Shown piece after piece: positions 1 through 13,000 of a DNA stretch of 64,000 bases. The DNA is from Tetrahymena elliotti 4EA (taxonomy: Eukaryota > Ciliophora > Oligohymenophorea > Hymenostomatida > Tetrahymenidae), in the NCBI GenBank assembly GCA_000231825.2, contig AFXF02001797.1, forward strand, positions 62,001 to 126,000, written 5' to 3'. The position numbers were made by a program, and so were the translations under genes. The first letter of the stretch is position 1; each line of letters starts with the position of its first letter. The notes under the pieces are model-generated. The model ran no database searches and was not told the DNA's origin. It saw only the letters and a program-made list of their open reading frames with translations.

Positions 1-213
1 TTACTAATTGATTGTTTGGAGTATTCTGAAAATTATACAACATTCAATAAAGTGTTTGCTCTTGAATCATATTCTTAAATTCTTAAACAGTAAGGAAGAA
101 ATTATGAAGCTAATAGTTATTAGTAATAATCAGAAAATATAAGGAGAAGTTTATCATATTGGGATGAAAGAAAAGAAAATATTCTCATCCCAGATTACGA
201 TTTTAAATTTTGA
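1..213 (+). CDS. 3' end of an unidentified gene (C-terminal 70 residues)
   Basis: Frame 1 is open from the window edge to TGA at 211-213 when TAA/TAG are read as Gln. The tail contains ALESYSQILKQQGRNYEANS followed by a polar helix and ends DYDFKF. The spacing of Ala, Leu, Tyr and Arg looks like the last helices of a tetratricopeptide-type solenoid, but one partial repeat is not enough to name it. The start lies left of the window. I see no intron in the visible part. Function unknown. Confidence 0.6.
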
Positions 214-1398
214 GGTTTTCTTTCAAATTATATTTATCATAAAAAATATTTTGTTAAATTTTATTATTTATTTATTTAGTTTTTAAAAATAAAAAATACT
301 AATATTTCAATAAAATCAAATTAAAAAATTAATATTTAGATACATTAAATAGAGATTATGTTATCATTCATAACTGAGTAAATAATTAATTGGTTTTATA
401 TATATAATTTTTCTGAATTAAAGACTCATAAGAGCTAACATGAGACCATTAAAGTATGATTTCTTTCAAACCTTAGTCTATTTTATACAGAATAAACATA
501 GTTATTTTAATTGATTTGAGAGTTAGAGTACATAGATATTTAGTAACAAAAAAATTAATTTGAGTAAGATTATTCATCATTAGTAATTGTCATAAATTAA
601 ATTATTAGGTTTGAAAGGTATTGATAATTAAGATAAAATTTATTTATTACATTTTTATTTTCTTAGACTTTTTATTTTTCAATTCTACCTTTTTTTATTA
701 ACATGTGATATCTTTAGAATATTTTGAATACATTTTATTAATAATAAACTTGCTCTTATTTTGTGATTATTTTTCATAGCTTAATAACTTACATTAAATT
801 ATGACAGAAAATAATTTTATTAAAAATTAGAATTCATAAATTTTACATAATCTGAATAAATCTCTATTAATAATTATCAATTATTAATTTTCAAAATATT
901 AGTATATCTTCAATTCATTTAAAATATCAAAATAACTTTCACATATACTCTAAAAGAGTACAATATTTAAGTTATAATTAGGTCTAATACTAAAATTATC
1001 AAAAGTAAAAAATATTATTTGGCGAGACCATTTTTTTGAATAACATATTGCTAACTTTAATTTTTTATCATCAAAAATTACATAATATTGAATTTTTTAA
1101 TTTAATCTCTTGGTTTATAATAATATAATATTTTTTTTGTGACTGGGATATGTAATATTTAAATTCTGGCTATTCGAGTTGATTGGCTTTAGTCAGTTGA
1201 AAATGAAAAAAAGCAAAGGTTGTCTTTTTTTTTTCGATTATAACTCATAACAACTACTTAATCTGAGTTATCGAAGAAATTAAAAAGCTCTTCAAAATTC
1301 TGCAAACAAATTCTATTAAAAATATAAATATTAAAAAGATAATAATCAAATCTCAAAAAGTAACAAATAATATTTTATTTTAAGAAAGTAAATATTCT
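214..1398. other. Intergenic, AT-rich, no gene seen
   Basis: About 1.2 kb of very AT-rich sequence with frequent TGA in all frames and no recognisable protein similarity on either strand. It must hold the 3' UTR of the gene ending at 213 and the promoter of the MORN gene. A slightly less AT-rich patch around 1140-1230 does not fold into anything I recognise as a tRNA or snRNA. Confidence 0.6.
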
Positions 1399-2894
1399 AT
1401 GGGTAATACATGCTGTTGTACCAACTAAGCATAAGATTAACAAAATTAGATAGAAGGAATAACTCAGCGCAAACCTGAGCTTCCTGAAAATGCATTTGAT
1501 GATGATTAAGAAAATACTACAACTAAAACAGGTAATCATTATTTAACGAAAATTAATACTAAATAAAAGGATTAATATCACCATTTAATTTCAAATAATG
1601 GATAGTCTTTCATCAGTTTAATGAAAATTCAAGCATTCCATATTCTTATTAAATTTAATTTCCAATTTATAGAAATGCATAGCTTAATTTAACATAAAAA
1701 ATATAAACAGGTAAAACTACTAAAGTAAATGCAGCTCCTAATCATGATGATTAAACAAATGCAAATTCTTTATAAAATGATAGAAAAGACTCCAGTAGAA
1801 GTGTTACTAAAGATGTTTATGACGATAATTAAAAAAATGCAGTGAGTTATACACATGATGTTGAGCCTAACTAGTAATTTCATCTTCCTGTTCCAGATAT
1901 TGCTAAGCCAATAACAGTTATTCCTGAATTTCTTAATGAAAATGCTAAAAATACTCTTTTAGCTTAAGGAGATTTTATTTATGATGAAGATACTCCTGAT
2001 GATAAGCTGTTACCACATGCAGGTCCTTATGAATTTGAAAATGGATCTGTATATATTGGATAATGGAAAAATGGTAATAGACATGGACGCGGAAAATAAT
2101 ACTGGAATGATGGAAGCCTTTATGAAGGATACTGGAGAAATAGTAAATTTATTCTACTAATTAAAAATTGAGCTATTTTGAAATTACAAAAAAATTCTAA
2201 TTTTAAAAAATAATAATTTGAAATATTATTAATTTAAAAGATATGGCAGAAGGGAAAGGAAGATTAGTTCACTCTGATGGTGATATTTATATTGGAAGAT
2301 GGCATAAAGATAAGGCTAATGGAATGGGAGTTTATCTTCATATTGATGGAGCTAAATATGAAGGAGAGTGGATTGACGATAAACAAAATGGTATGGGCAC
2401 AGAATCCTGGCCCGATGGAGCTGTATACAAAGGACAATATGTTGATGGAAAAAAAGAAGGATATGGCAAGTTTATGTGGGCAGATGGATCAGTATACGAA
2501 GGATAATTCATCAAAAATAATATACATGGAAAAGGTACTTATAGCTGGCCTGATGGAAGATAATACATAGGTGACTGGGTTGATAACAGAATGGAAGGAA
2601 AAGGAGTGTTTACCTGGAGTGATGGAAGAAAATATGAGGGAGAATATTTAGATGATAAAAAGCATGGTTATGGTGTATTCGAGTGGCCAGATGGTAAAAT
2701 CAAATATTTTAAAAAATAAAATGCTAAATATTTCTTATTTTAAAATAGGTAGAGTATATAAAGGATACTGGGAGAATGGAAAATAACATGGTATTGGTTA
2801 TTTCACTGGTCCAAATGCTATAGAGAAAAAGGGAGAATGGAAAAATGGTAAAAGAGAAAGATGGTATTTCCCTTTTTAAAATACAATTAAATGA
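1399..2894 (+). CDS. MORN-repeat protein with acylatable N-terminus
   Basis: Starts MGNTCCC, a Gly2 plus triple-Cys pattern typical of N-myristoylated and palmitoylated proteins, so membrane or cortex anchoring is likely. After about 150 polar residues come roughly ten MORN repeats of the [18 protein letters not shown] type (also YEGEW, YKGQY, YIGDW, YEGEY). MORN repeats mediate membrane and cortical scaffold association. Introns inferred at 1532-1710, 2143-2240 and 2694-2748; phases match across all exons and TGA lies at 2892-2894. Alternative: a 59-base intron at 2864-2922 would replace the last residues by WINEDDETKKK and continue further; its stop is not clear. The 5' half is certain, the last 15 residues are not. 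Confidence 0.85.
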
Positions 2895-4609
2895 AAAACT
2901 GACAATTTTTTGATAAAAATAGGATTAACGAAGATGATGAAAACAAAGAAAAAGCTAAATGAAAGAAAAGTGAAAGTATAATTTGCTGACTTAAAATTAA
3001 ATTAGATAAATTAAATTTAAAATATAAAAAGAAAAGTAAAATTTTCTTTTACAAAGTAAAAATTTTTAAAATAAAATAAAATATTTGTAAATATTCTAAT
3101 TTTTAAGCTTTTTTATTATTTATGGTGAACTATTCTTAAAATATCAATCATTCTTTGTTTTTTTGTATTCGTTCATATTTATATAAATAGCATGTTTATA
3201 AATAATTAAAGTTAACTTTAATAAGTTTTATTTTCTAATTTAATATCTTACAGTTTTATAATTAAAATTTTTTTAATAAACTTAAAAAGAATTTATAAGA
3301 AAATATTTTAATTTTTGAAATAACTAATATTTATTTATTACTTTTATTTTCTCGAATAATTATTCTTTAATGATTAGTTTTATTTTACTTAACTCTGACT
3401 TAATAAAATAAAAGCAGTCAATTTTAAGTTAAATTAAGATAGATTTATTTTACATATCTGTCTTTATGTTTGAAAAATTTATGTTTCCTTTCAAAATTAA
3501 AAGCCAATAATAATATTTAATTTTTTGATCAAAATAAAATTAGTAAAAAAAATTTAGAAATCTACAATTTAAAATATAAAAATAAAATAAATTCAGATAC
3601 TACAAAATATTTTTAGTTTTCATCTTTTATTTTAATTGAAAAAAACAAAGAAAAGTCTAAAGTCAATTTAAAACTAAAAAAAATTAGATATTTGTTTGGC
3701 CATTAAGTATTGATTTAAAAATTATTAGGTAATACTTAAAAATGAAACGGTCTCATTTTTTTTTCTTAAAATTTTTATCAGGAAGATTTTTAATATTTTT
3801 ATTTGATAATCTCTTAAAATATCTATTTTTTAAACGTCAAATTAGCTAAATATTTTCAATGTTAAAATTTTAAGAAAATAAAATCTTTATGAATAGTTTT
3901 AATCAAAATAAAAAATATTTAATTTCTTGCATTTTACAAAATCTTCAGCTCTCATAGTGCTACTTAAAATCAGTTTATTTAAATTATCAAAAACTTTCAT
4001 AATCTTTCTATAAGTTATTTAAATGCTGGAGTTGTGTTTAAAAAATATAATAGATCAATAATTTTTCAGTTAAAAATATCAATTTCAATTCTTTTGAATT
4101 CATTAAAAATATGCAGCAAAACCAAGAAAAACTTAGCTAAATTTAGAATAGCTAATAGCTTAATGATAAAACTTAACAATTCCAATTACATTAGGAATTC
4201 AAACAATTTTAAGAAAAATTTAAGTTTGCAAATAAAAACTTCGCGATGGTATTTCATTTTAAGATAGAAAAAAGTGATTTATGGAAGACGATAAGAGTTA
4301 TTAAGTTAGGTATAATAAAAAATAAAACAAAAATTAATTTTGAGATTTTGTTTTAATAAAGAAAATAAAAAAAATATAAGCATTTAATTTTTAATTTTAT
4401 TTCGTTAATATCGAAATAGAAAGAAGATAGCTATAATTAAGGTATAATAAAAGGTTAGAATTTAAGACAAATAATAATTAGATCTAAATTTAAAATTCTA
4501 AAAAATTGTAAATAAAAGTTTATAAAAACTGCTAAAATACCCATAAATGTTAAATATAAGATTAAAAATACTAAATATATCTATTCATTAAAAAATGTTA
4601 TTCTTATCC
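2895..4609. other. AT-rich stretch with only a doubtful frame
   Basis: No gene I can support. On the plus strand a frame opens at ATG 4111 with a Gln-rich beginning (MQQNQEKLSQIQNSQQ) and stays open for over 200 codons, but the later part has no domain-like composition and overlaps the 3' end of the LRR gene on the other strand. With only TGA as stop, such runs are expected by chance. A short echo of the motif GAAGAYRRNAGNTAT..AAGGTATAATAAAA occurs near 4285 and 4425. Confidence 0.4.
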
Positions 4610-5677
4610 TCAAATTATTTATTAAATTGAGTTTAGAAAATAGATATCAATTATTTTAATATCATGTGACTAAAATATGGTTTTATTGTATTTTAATTGA
4701 TAGATAAGGATATTTGACCTTATTTTCTATTAATTGCTTTACTCAAAATTATATTTTTGAGTAGACTAATTTTTTTTTCTTGAGGAGCCTTTAAATTTAT
4801 TATAACTTTTAAGTTTTATCAATTTTGACTGTTCTTTAGCTGATAAATAATATTTATAAATTTTTATTTTAAATTCAATTATGATTTACGTGTTTGATAG
4901 GATTAAGTACTAGAGATTCTTTTTATCTAGTAAACTCTGTATTAAACTTTAAATCAAATCTTTTTAAGTTGTGCTTAAGAAAATTATTTGTAAAAAATTA
5001 TCATAAAAAATATTTTACCTCAAAAGCAAATCAAAAGAAATTAAATTAGCTAAAAACCAGATTCCATTTTAAACACAATAAAGAAACTATGAGTCTTGAA
5101 AGCTAATTTTAAAACCAGAAAATGAATTTGAAAAAAATAAATAAATAACTTTTTTTTTTACGATAAATCTAATTTAAGATATTAAATTTTTGTGCATTAA
5201 GATAATAACGCAGTAATATTTGATAAATTGATATCTGAGAGATTACTTTCACTTTATTTAAAAATTAAATCTAACAATTACTATTTTAATAAAAAATTTA
5301 CTATATTTTTAAAGATAAACGAGTTAAGTCTATTAAATTAGATAAATTTACGAATAAATCATATGCACCCAACTCCATCTTAACACTAAATCTTTAATAT
5401 TAAACTAACTAAACAAAACCTTGATTTTTCAATAATTTTACTAAATTTCTAAATTTAATTTAGTTAAATTTGATAATTTAGATAGCTCTGATCCAAATAA
5501 TTATACAATTTCATCACTAATCTAATATTAGTCATCTCTTTTTGTTAAAAATTAATATATGAACTTATTAAATCAAAATTTTTACTTAATTTTAACATCT
5601 AATTTATTTAATTTCACTAAATTAGATATTTAGAAATAATCGTGGTCTTATTTATCTATATCCTCTATTTTATCCAT
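4610..5677 (-). CDS. Leucine-rich-repeat (RNI-type) protein, downstream copy
   Basis: Reads MDKIEDIDKQDHDYFQISNL and then a series of 28-30 residue leucine-rich repeats, for example FGSELSKLSNLTKLNLEI, FVNLSNLIDLTRLSLKI and LLSQCTKIQYLKLDL. Each L.L.L strand is followed by a short intron (GTAA...AAG/TAG) that splits the next codon after two bases. This is the ribonuclease-inhibitor type of LRR, usually a protein-interaction scaffold; ciliates have large families of such genes with no assigned substrate. The 3' part after about 5000 is less regular and the TGA at 4610-4612 is the least certain element. It lies 178 bases from a second LRR gene on the same strand, suggesting tandem duplication, or one gene that I have split. 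Confidence 0.6.
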
Positions 5678-5854
5678 ACTCTACAAGCTAAACATGTTTT
5701 ATGTTACTAATACACTGATTATTTAATAAAAACTCATTTTTTAATTTTACAACAAATTCATATATGCAAGCATTATTAGGCTGATATATTTTTCCAATTT
5801 TATGAATGAATGAATTTAAAAACGCTTTGAATGCTTGAATAAAAAATTCAAAAT

Positions 5855-7138
5855 TCAATTAAAGTAAGTAAAATTTTTAAGGATTTGATACATAAAATCT
5901 GTATTTAAGGATTCTAGTTTTTGGCATCTTGAGATTCCAGCAGAAATCCAATTAATTCCATCTTATGAGTATTAATTACCTCTATTTTTTAATTATGAGT
6001 TAAAATATTGACTACTAATATTTTACTTACTCTATCTTTAAAGTTAGATCGATTAAAGATTAAAAATTTGATAAAGATTCTGCAATACTAATCAAAGCTT
6101 AATCATCAATTTGATTATCCCTGTAATTAATTTAATTTGATATAAATTTTACTTAATTAATTAGATGTATTTTACTATAAATATAGACTTAAAATTTCAA
6201 TATTTTCATAATTAGAAATACCATAAGCTAAAGAATGAGCTCCTTCATTTCCTATTTTACTTATCCTAAAAAAAAATAAAAAATTATAGTTTTATTTTAT
6301 TAGCTTACTCAAGATGTAGAGATAGGTTTTTAATATTTAAGCATTTAGAAAGGTTATTTCCTAATTTTTCTAAACCTTCATTACCAACAAGATTACCTCT
6401 TAATTTATAAATTAACTTTGAGAATGAGTTAGATTGTTATTTTATTACCTTAGATCCAATTTTAAGCTGTTAAGGTTTAAAATTTTGGAAATATACTCAC
6501 CTAAAATAGCTGCTCCTTAAGATTCTATTTAATTTCCACTTAATTTTCAAAGAAAAGTATTACTCAAAGTATTTAAATAATAAAATAGTACTATAAATCA
6601 AGTTCTAAGAACTCTAAGTCTTCACATTTAGATATCCCATAAATTAGCCCTAAAATACCTTTTTATTCAATAGAATTTCCTCTAATTAAAAAAATTATTA
6701 ACATAAATAATATTTCAATAAAATTACTATAGATTAATGTTGATTTATATTAATTTTTAACACTTTGATATCCCTTAACCTAATTATAGAGCAATTTAAT
6801 CATCAATTTATTTACTCCTTTTTATATATAAAAAATTTTAATTAAACCATTTTTAATCAATTATATATACCTAAGATCTATAGAAAGGTGTTTTAAATTT
6901 TAGCATTTATTCAACTACTAGCATAGTTCTAAAGAATTAAATAAGCCTTCTTAATTTCTTTAAAAATATTATTAATAAAAATAAAATTTAAAAATGAATA
7001 ATAATACTTAAAGCTAAGATTGATTTCGTAAATTTGTAAAAGATCAATGTTTTCTAACTATTTAAACAAAAATTAAAAATGATTTTGAATAAAATTTAAT
7101 TAAATTAATTTTACAAAATAAAGATTTGTAATTAGCAT
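5855..7138 (-). CDS. Leucine-rich-repeat (RNI-type) protein, upstream copy
   Basis: Inferred start MLITNLYF at 7136-7138, then at least nine LRR units such as LEKLGNNLSKCLNIKNLSLHL, GNEGAHSLAYGISNYENIEI and DNQIDDQALISIAESLSNF. The Asn-x-Ile...Gly/Glu-Gly-Ala pattern followed by IS+C.NLE.L.L.L is the ribonuclease-inhibitor fold. One intron of about 50 bases sits after the L.L.L strand of nearly every repeat, always after base two of the codon. The stop taken is TGA 5855-5857 (ending ...LKNFTYFN); if one more intron is removed at the usual place the frame would instead stop at 5758-5760. Probably an intracellular interaction scaffold; ligand unknown. A first exon further upstream cannot be excluded. 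Confidence 0.65.
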
Positions 7139-7598
7139 TTTTTATGATAATTTACTTTTTTACCTGATTCTTTTTTTAAATTAAAGCTCAAAATTAACAA
7201 ATTTTTATTCAACAATAAATTATTATTTTTTTCCAATTTTTATCAAACTAAAATTAAGAAAAGATCTTATGTAATAAAAGTGTTTCTACAATTTAATTAT
7301 ACAAGTATAAATTATAAAATCAAACACACTAACGTTAATCTTTTAATTTTTAAAACTGAGAATTTGAAATTAATTTTATGATTAAAATTTAATACCTCTC
7401 CCACTATAAAGATTTGATAAGTAAAGGAATAATAAAATTATAAATTTGATTAAGAATCAATATAAGACATATAATTAATATAAATTACATAGATGCTTAT
7501 TTTTTTCAGATAATTTAAAGATTTTTTTTATTTTATTTTTATAGTTATTATAAGAAAAATTAAATGAGAATTGAGTTTATTTTTTTGTTAATTTATTT
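7139..7598. other. Intergenic between two minus-strand genes
   Basis: About 460 bases of AT-rich sequence. It should contain the 3' end of the PG-rich repeat transcript and the promoter of the LRR gene. I see no small gene. Confidence 0.6.
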
Positions 7599-8846
7599 TC
7601 AAAATTGAAGGTAATGGTCACTAAATTTATCAAATTCATCGAACTCTCTTTTTACAGAATATTAAGGACCAGGGTTATCATTTAGAGGTGCTGCGATATT
7701 TATTTTTTATCCATAACCAAAGGTTATATCTTTATATCTTTTTTGTACTACTGGTTTTTCATTTACTTTGTAAGTTGTGAGTGGTGGAACTTACTTGTCA
7801 CAGTATTCATTGAACATTTTAAGTCTTTAATAGATACTGAATTTTCTCTTTTCATCACCTATTTTTTCACTAACATTGTATGTGTTTGGTGGAGGGTTTC
7901 CTTCTTGGAAGAGAGGGGAATAAATCATCTTATCAGCATATTTTAAATAGTTTTTTCTATAATGTTCATAGCTCAATCCAAAACTTTTACCTGGCTCTAC
8001 TCCTTAAGTAATACAATGAGTTTATGAAAGTGATCTCTTTTCTTTGCTTCTTTCTGTTTCGCATCCAGATTTGTTGCAGCTTCTTTAAGAGATATAAGCA
8101 GTATTATTCAAATCAGTAGTTTATGGGTATCTTATCTTATAGTGATTCTAATCTTCTAAGTAACGCTTTACTCTATGACCATTTGGCGCTGGTGAAGTGG
8201 ATGCTTTTTCTATGTGTTTAGGTGGGAATATATCAGTATTTTTGCCTAAACCAAAACTTGTTGATCTTTTTTTAAGAGTATTAGGGATATTAATCTTATT
8301 TTTGTAAGTGCCAGGGAGCTTAGGATCTGGAAATCTTGAAGCTTATGGAAATTTATGTGATGGAGCTGAGTTTCTCCATGTAGCTACAGATTATCTCCAA
8401 AGAGGTATTTCTTAGTACATTCCATCTACAAATTTAGTAGGATCCATTTTGCTGAAGTCCATAGAATTTTTCATAGTGTTTTGAGCTCCAGATGCTGTAT
8501 AATATGTTCCGTTGAAAGTTCTATACATAGTAGAAGCCAGAGAGTTAGCTTTCGCTGAGGTATATTCACTCTTTTAGACTGAATTAATTCTTTTGCGATT
8601 TGAATAAGAGCTAGAAGGCTTATTATTGTTAGTTGGAGATTATTAGTCATCTGAAACAAAATTGTTTGTTTGGATATCCTCATTTCTATTATTAGGAGTA
8701 TAATAATTATTTGTTTCAGATTTGTTATTAGCTTCAATTTATTATGTGTCATAATTGCTCCTAATCTACTTTCTTTATTAAGAGTTAGTTTATGGTCTAG
8801 CTTTACTAGAGCCTGTAGATGGTCTACTATTTCTATCTTAGTTCAT
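7599..8846 (-). CDS. PG-rich repeat (STPGR/SHIPPO-like) protein, 415 aa
   Basis: A single uninterrupted frame of 416 codons from ATG 8844-8846 to TGA 7599-7601. The first 110 residues are polar and Gln/Asn/Ser-rich (MNQDRNSRPSTGSSKARP). The rest carries spaced Pro-Gly and Pro-Pro elements of the sperm-tail PG-rich repeat family: DPKLPGTYKNK, NPPPNTYNV, VPPLTTYKV and NPGPQYSVKREF, interleaved with short FG elements such as TSFGLGKN and ITFGYGQK. Proteins of this family (ODF3/SHIPPO, CIMAP) bind ciliary and cortical microtubules, some on the doublet lumen. A cilium-associated role is an inference. A second family member lies at 41541-43919. Confidence 0.8.
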
Positions 8847-10079
8847 TATGATTTGAATTTATATTTAATATTGTTTAAAATGAATGCTATCTAGAGATAT
8901 GAATGTCTAATTTTTATTGTATTTTATTGTGTGCGATGCAAGTTCAAGTTGATTTTGATATTTAAAAATCTTTGCACTATCAATCAAATATGTCTCAAAA
9001 AGTTTATTTAAAATCAATAATCTATTTTTTATATTATTATTAATTAAATATGTATTATTTTTTGTTTGGCTATTAATTTTTATTAGCCAAATCATTATAA
9101 CAAAGCAAATATCAATCAATCATAATTTTGATTGATTTAAATTTCATAAATCTTTGTATTTGTGGTGTAATTAAATCAATTTTATTAATCTTTAGATCCC
9201 TTAAACACCATTATTTTTTATTTTAAGCTTCTAAATCTTATCTCAATTAATTTCTTTGATTCATGAATATAAATACTATTTATTCTTTTATTTATTAACT
9301 CAAACTTTTTCTCTTTGTTTTGATTTCAATTAAAATAAGGAGTAAATTAATTTTAGGCTCTTTTTACAATTTTTTAAATCATTTTTTCTCACATTCTCTC
9401 AAAATGAAATTCAATTTCAACAAAAAAATAGTTTTTTATGAATTACAACACAAAAAATGACGAAAAAGAATTTTATAATAACTTCTAGATAACCAACTTA
9501 AATGTTTAGATTTTCTCATTTTAAATTATAAATTGTAATAATTTAAGTTTCAAAAACTTTTTTTGCAAGAAACTTACATTTTTTTTTTGTTTATTAAATT
9601 AAGATAGTTTTTAAATTATAATTTATTTTTTTTTTATGAAAAAGTTAGAAAAAAGATTATTTAGTTGTACAATATTGATAGGCATGAGATATTTCAAATT
9701 TTATTAGCAAATTTTGTATTTTTTGTATAAATTAAGATTAATTTCAACTTCAAAATCTGATTGAATATTTATCTTTTAATTTTTAAAATATCAATCCTAA
9801 AATTATCCAAATTTTTAACTATTATTCTGATGCTATTTATTAGTCATAAAAAAATTTTTATTAAAGTTAGTGTAATAAAACTCCTGTAAAGTTACTAATT
9901 TAACACTTCTCTTCTAAAAACAAAAATTTAAATTAGATAGGCAAATGAACAGGACAGAATTGAAGAAAATAATTGAAAATCATAAAACACAAAATGAAAT
10001 GAGTTGCAAATAAAGAATGTTGTTGAATTAAATTTAAATGATGTTGAATAAAAATGAAGTATTTTTAATTAAAAATATT
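8847..10079. other. Intergenic, AT-rich
   Basis: About 1.2 kb between two minus-strand genes. Frames opening near 9946 (MNRTELKKIIENHK...) soon run antisense to the 3' end of the PIG-N-type gene and have no domain character. I see no RNA gene. Confidence 0.55.
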
Positions 10080-13000
10080 TCAAATTTTATCTTTTATTTC
10101 AATTTATGTGTTTTTAAATAGTATATGAGATACGAAGAAGAGGAAGACATAAAGAAGAGTGAGCAGACTAGATATAATAAAACGAGCTACACTGCTTCCT
10201 TTCTCTTACCAAGTTCCTTCAGTTCTAACCATGTAAAAGAAATTAATTGTCAAAATTTCTGCGTAAATAATACTTAAGATAAACAAGCCAACTGAATTAA
10301 TTTTTTTGTAGGCAGATTTACAAACAACTATGAAAGCTGAAGCACCGCATAAAAAAGGAATAGAAAGCTTAAAGGTCATCAAAACTAAAGTTAAAATTTC
10401 CTTAAGATTGACAAAGAATCTTGTAACGCATTCATAATTAAAGCTTCCTAAGCTAACTAAATCTTAAATACCAAAGAAAGATATATTCATAATTAGAATA
10501 AATTTGAAAGCAGTATAAAAATGATAAGGAAGAATTTTTTAATCATCTTTTATTAGTACTGAAACCTCTTTTTCATGATCTATCCATGCTTTTAGGAGGA
10601 ATGCGAAAAGTAAAATAAATATTGTGTCATATGAAATACCGAATAAGAGAGAAAGGTTTAACATTATAACAACTAAAGCATATAGTCTAAGTTAAGGATC
10701 AGAATTTTTATGTAAATTTAAGAATAAGAGACTTCCAGTAAGCGAAAAAAGAATTGTCCAGTTTATTCCAAAAACAAAATCTGGAACATTTGAAGAATTA
10801 ACAGTTCTAAGATACATAGATATACCTCCACAATATAATATTAGGAGAGTCATTATTTTTACACTAGTTTATAACTAAGATTTAAAGTGAACAAAGGATA
10901 TATAGAAAGTTGTTACAGCAATACTAGCAAAGCCGATTTAATAATAGGTATCATTAAGTTTTGAGAGAGGAGGAAGTAGAGGGAAAATTGAAATGATGAT
11001 ACATGCTAAACTCCATCTAGCAACTGGGCCAGTAATTTCACCAAAAGAGTATTTGCTATGAATTAAACTGAATATTGAAATAGCTATGAAATTGTAAGAA
11101 ATAAATTCTCTTTCAAAGAAAGAATACATCAAACATTATCCTGCTAAACCTATAAATGCATAAATAGCTATTAGCTTAAAAATATTATTTCCCCAGCCTT
11201 CATTTAGGAACTGTCTCTACTTATAAATTTTGTAAATGAAGAAAATTGGGAAACCAAAATAAGCATAGTAGACTGGTTTAGATTCAGTGATGCTGAGATA
11301 AAGCAAAATAAAGGCACTAAATCCAAGAGTTACAATTAAACTAGTATTTTTAAGTAAGGGGAGATTATTTTTTTCAACAATAGCTTCTTCCTTTACCCTA
11401 TTTGTGTTTACGTATCTGAACATTGCAAGGAAGCAAGTCATCATGAAACTGAAATATCCTAATGCGACTGCAATTTGGAGGAATGTTTTTTGGAATAATT
11501 TTAAATAAGAAATTCCTGTTCTAATATTACTAATTTCACCATAGGTATCAGCAATAATTTTTTTTAACTCTTCGTTTTATTCCTTTGATGCTTTTTTACC
11601 ATCATCTGATTCTTTTGCAATCTAACTAACCTATTTTGCAAGTTCGTCAAGAGAATTTTTGATCTTGCTTGGAGAATGCTTATGTTCAGAGAAGAACCAC
11701 TTTTATCTTTCTTGAACTAACTCCTGTATCTTAGAATAGGAGGCTAAGAGTTAATATGCATTTTATATAAGCGAATTTGCTTTGTATACCTCTGTTCCAT
11801 CAAGAAATTCTAAAGGTAAAATTCCTTCATTATTAGTAGGGATAGGTAAACCTAATAAACTTGCCATTAGACTTGGTAACTAGCTTTAATCAGAATCTGC
11901 TCTCTTTTTTATAGTGAGGCCCCATTATTTAGAGAATTCATCATGTGTCTCAGGATTTTATGGGTCAGCTTCATCTTCAGCAGGCTTGATACCTTTACCC
12001 CAAATAATAAATGGAGTCATCGTATTTTATGGATTTCCATCTCCGTGAGCACCAATATCAGCAAGACCGTGGTCTGAAATGATCAGGAATGTTGTTTCTC
12101 CGTCATTGTCATAATATTCATTAATTTTTTCTACTATTTCTTCAGTAAATTTACCAGCAACTCTAATCTATTTACGATATGCTGGGTATGATGGTTTAAA
12201 ACCTGTTCCAATTGCATCACATGAATCCCAATTAATATAGACTATTAGCTTATCCTATTTTAATTTTTCTTCATCTCCCATAGCTTTGTTGTAAATTTTT
12301 TCTTCTAAACTATCTTCAATTTATGTACCATTATAAAGTCTCATGACTTTATCATAAATCAACTTGTCAAAAGTACTAGCTTAAACATGATCGTAGTAGT
12401 TCATTTCTCTAGCATTGAAGTCGTCTATTCTAACACAAGTAGGACAGTTTTTGCTTTCAAAAATGCTACTTAATATGTTTGGACCAAAAAAGAATCCTGC
12501 TTTTACATAGTTGTAGATTCTGTCATATTCAAGACCATGGTGTGAAGCCCAACCACTTAAGATTGATGTCATGTCTTCCTAATATCCACCCATCATATTT
12601 TAGACATTAACTTAAGATTCTGTGGGAACAGCTGCATAATTAATACCGAAAGCAGCTTTTCCTTCTTTTATAACCTTGTGAATTATTGGAACTCTAGGTT
12701 ATCCTAATTCTGGTTCATCAGCTTTATCTTGAATACCATAGATTGTATCAGCGCGACCGCCATCATATTAGAAGATTACTAATCTCTTTGAAAGGGCTTT
12801 AGAATTTAAAGACTCAACAGGAGCCATTCCCTAAGGTCTCCAAGATTGAATGTAGACGTCAAATATACTAAAAATGAATAGCAAATGTAGGAGTGTTCCT
12901 AATCCAATTACCTTCCATAAATTTTTGTTTGATCTTTTCTATCTTTTAAGGTTTTCATCAGTAGAGGATACTTAAGTAGATTCTATATTAAAGTTTTTGA

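Noticed and set aside
1140..1240. Less AT-rich patch that could be a tRNA or snRNA
   Set aside because: No acceptor stem, A box or B box could be paired.
4034..4880. Plus-strand open reading of more than 200 codons starting at 4111
   Set aside because: Only the first 45 residues look protein-like, there is no domain, and the LRR gene lies on the opposite strand from 4610. Long TGA-free runs are frequent here.
8471..8894. Open frames on both strands over the start of the PG-rich repeat gene
   Set aside because: They are antisense or frame-shifted shadows of the 7599-8846 coding frame and contain no motif of their own.
9946..10140. Plus-strand frame MNRTELKKIIENHK...
   Set aside because: Runs into the antisense of the PIG-N-type 3' end and has no support.
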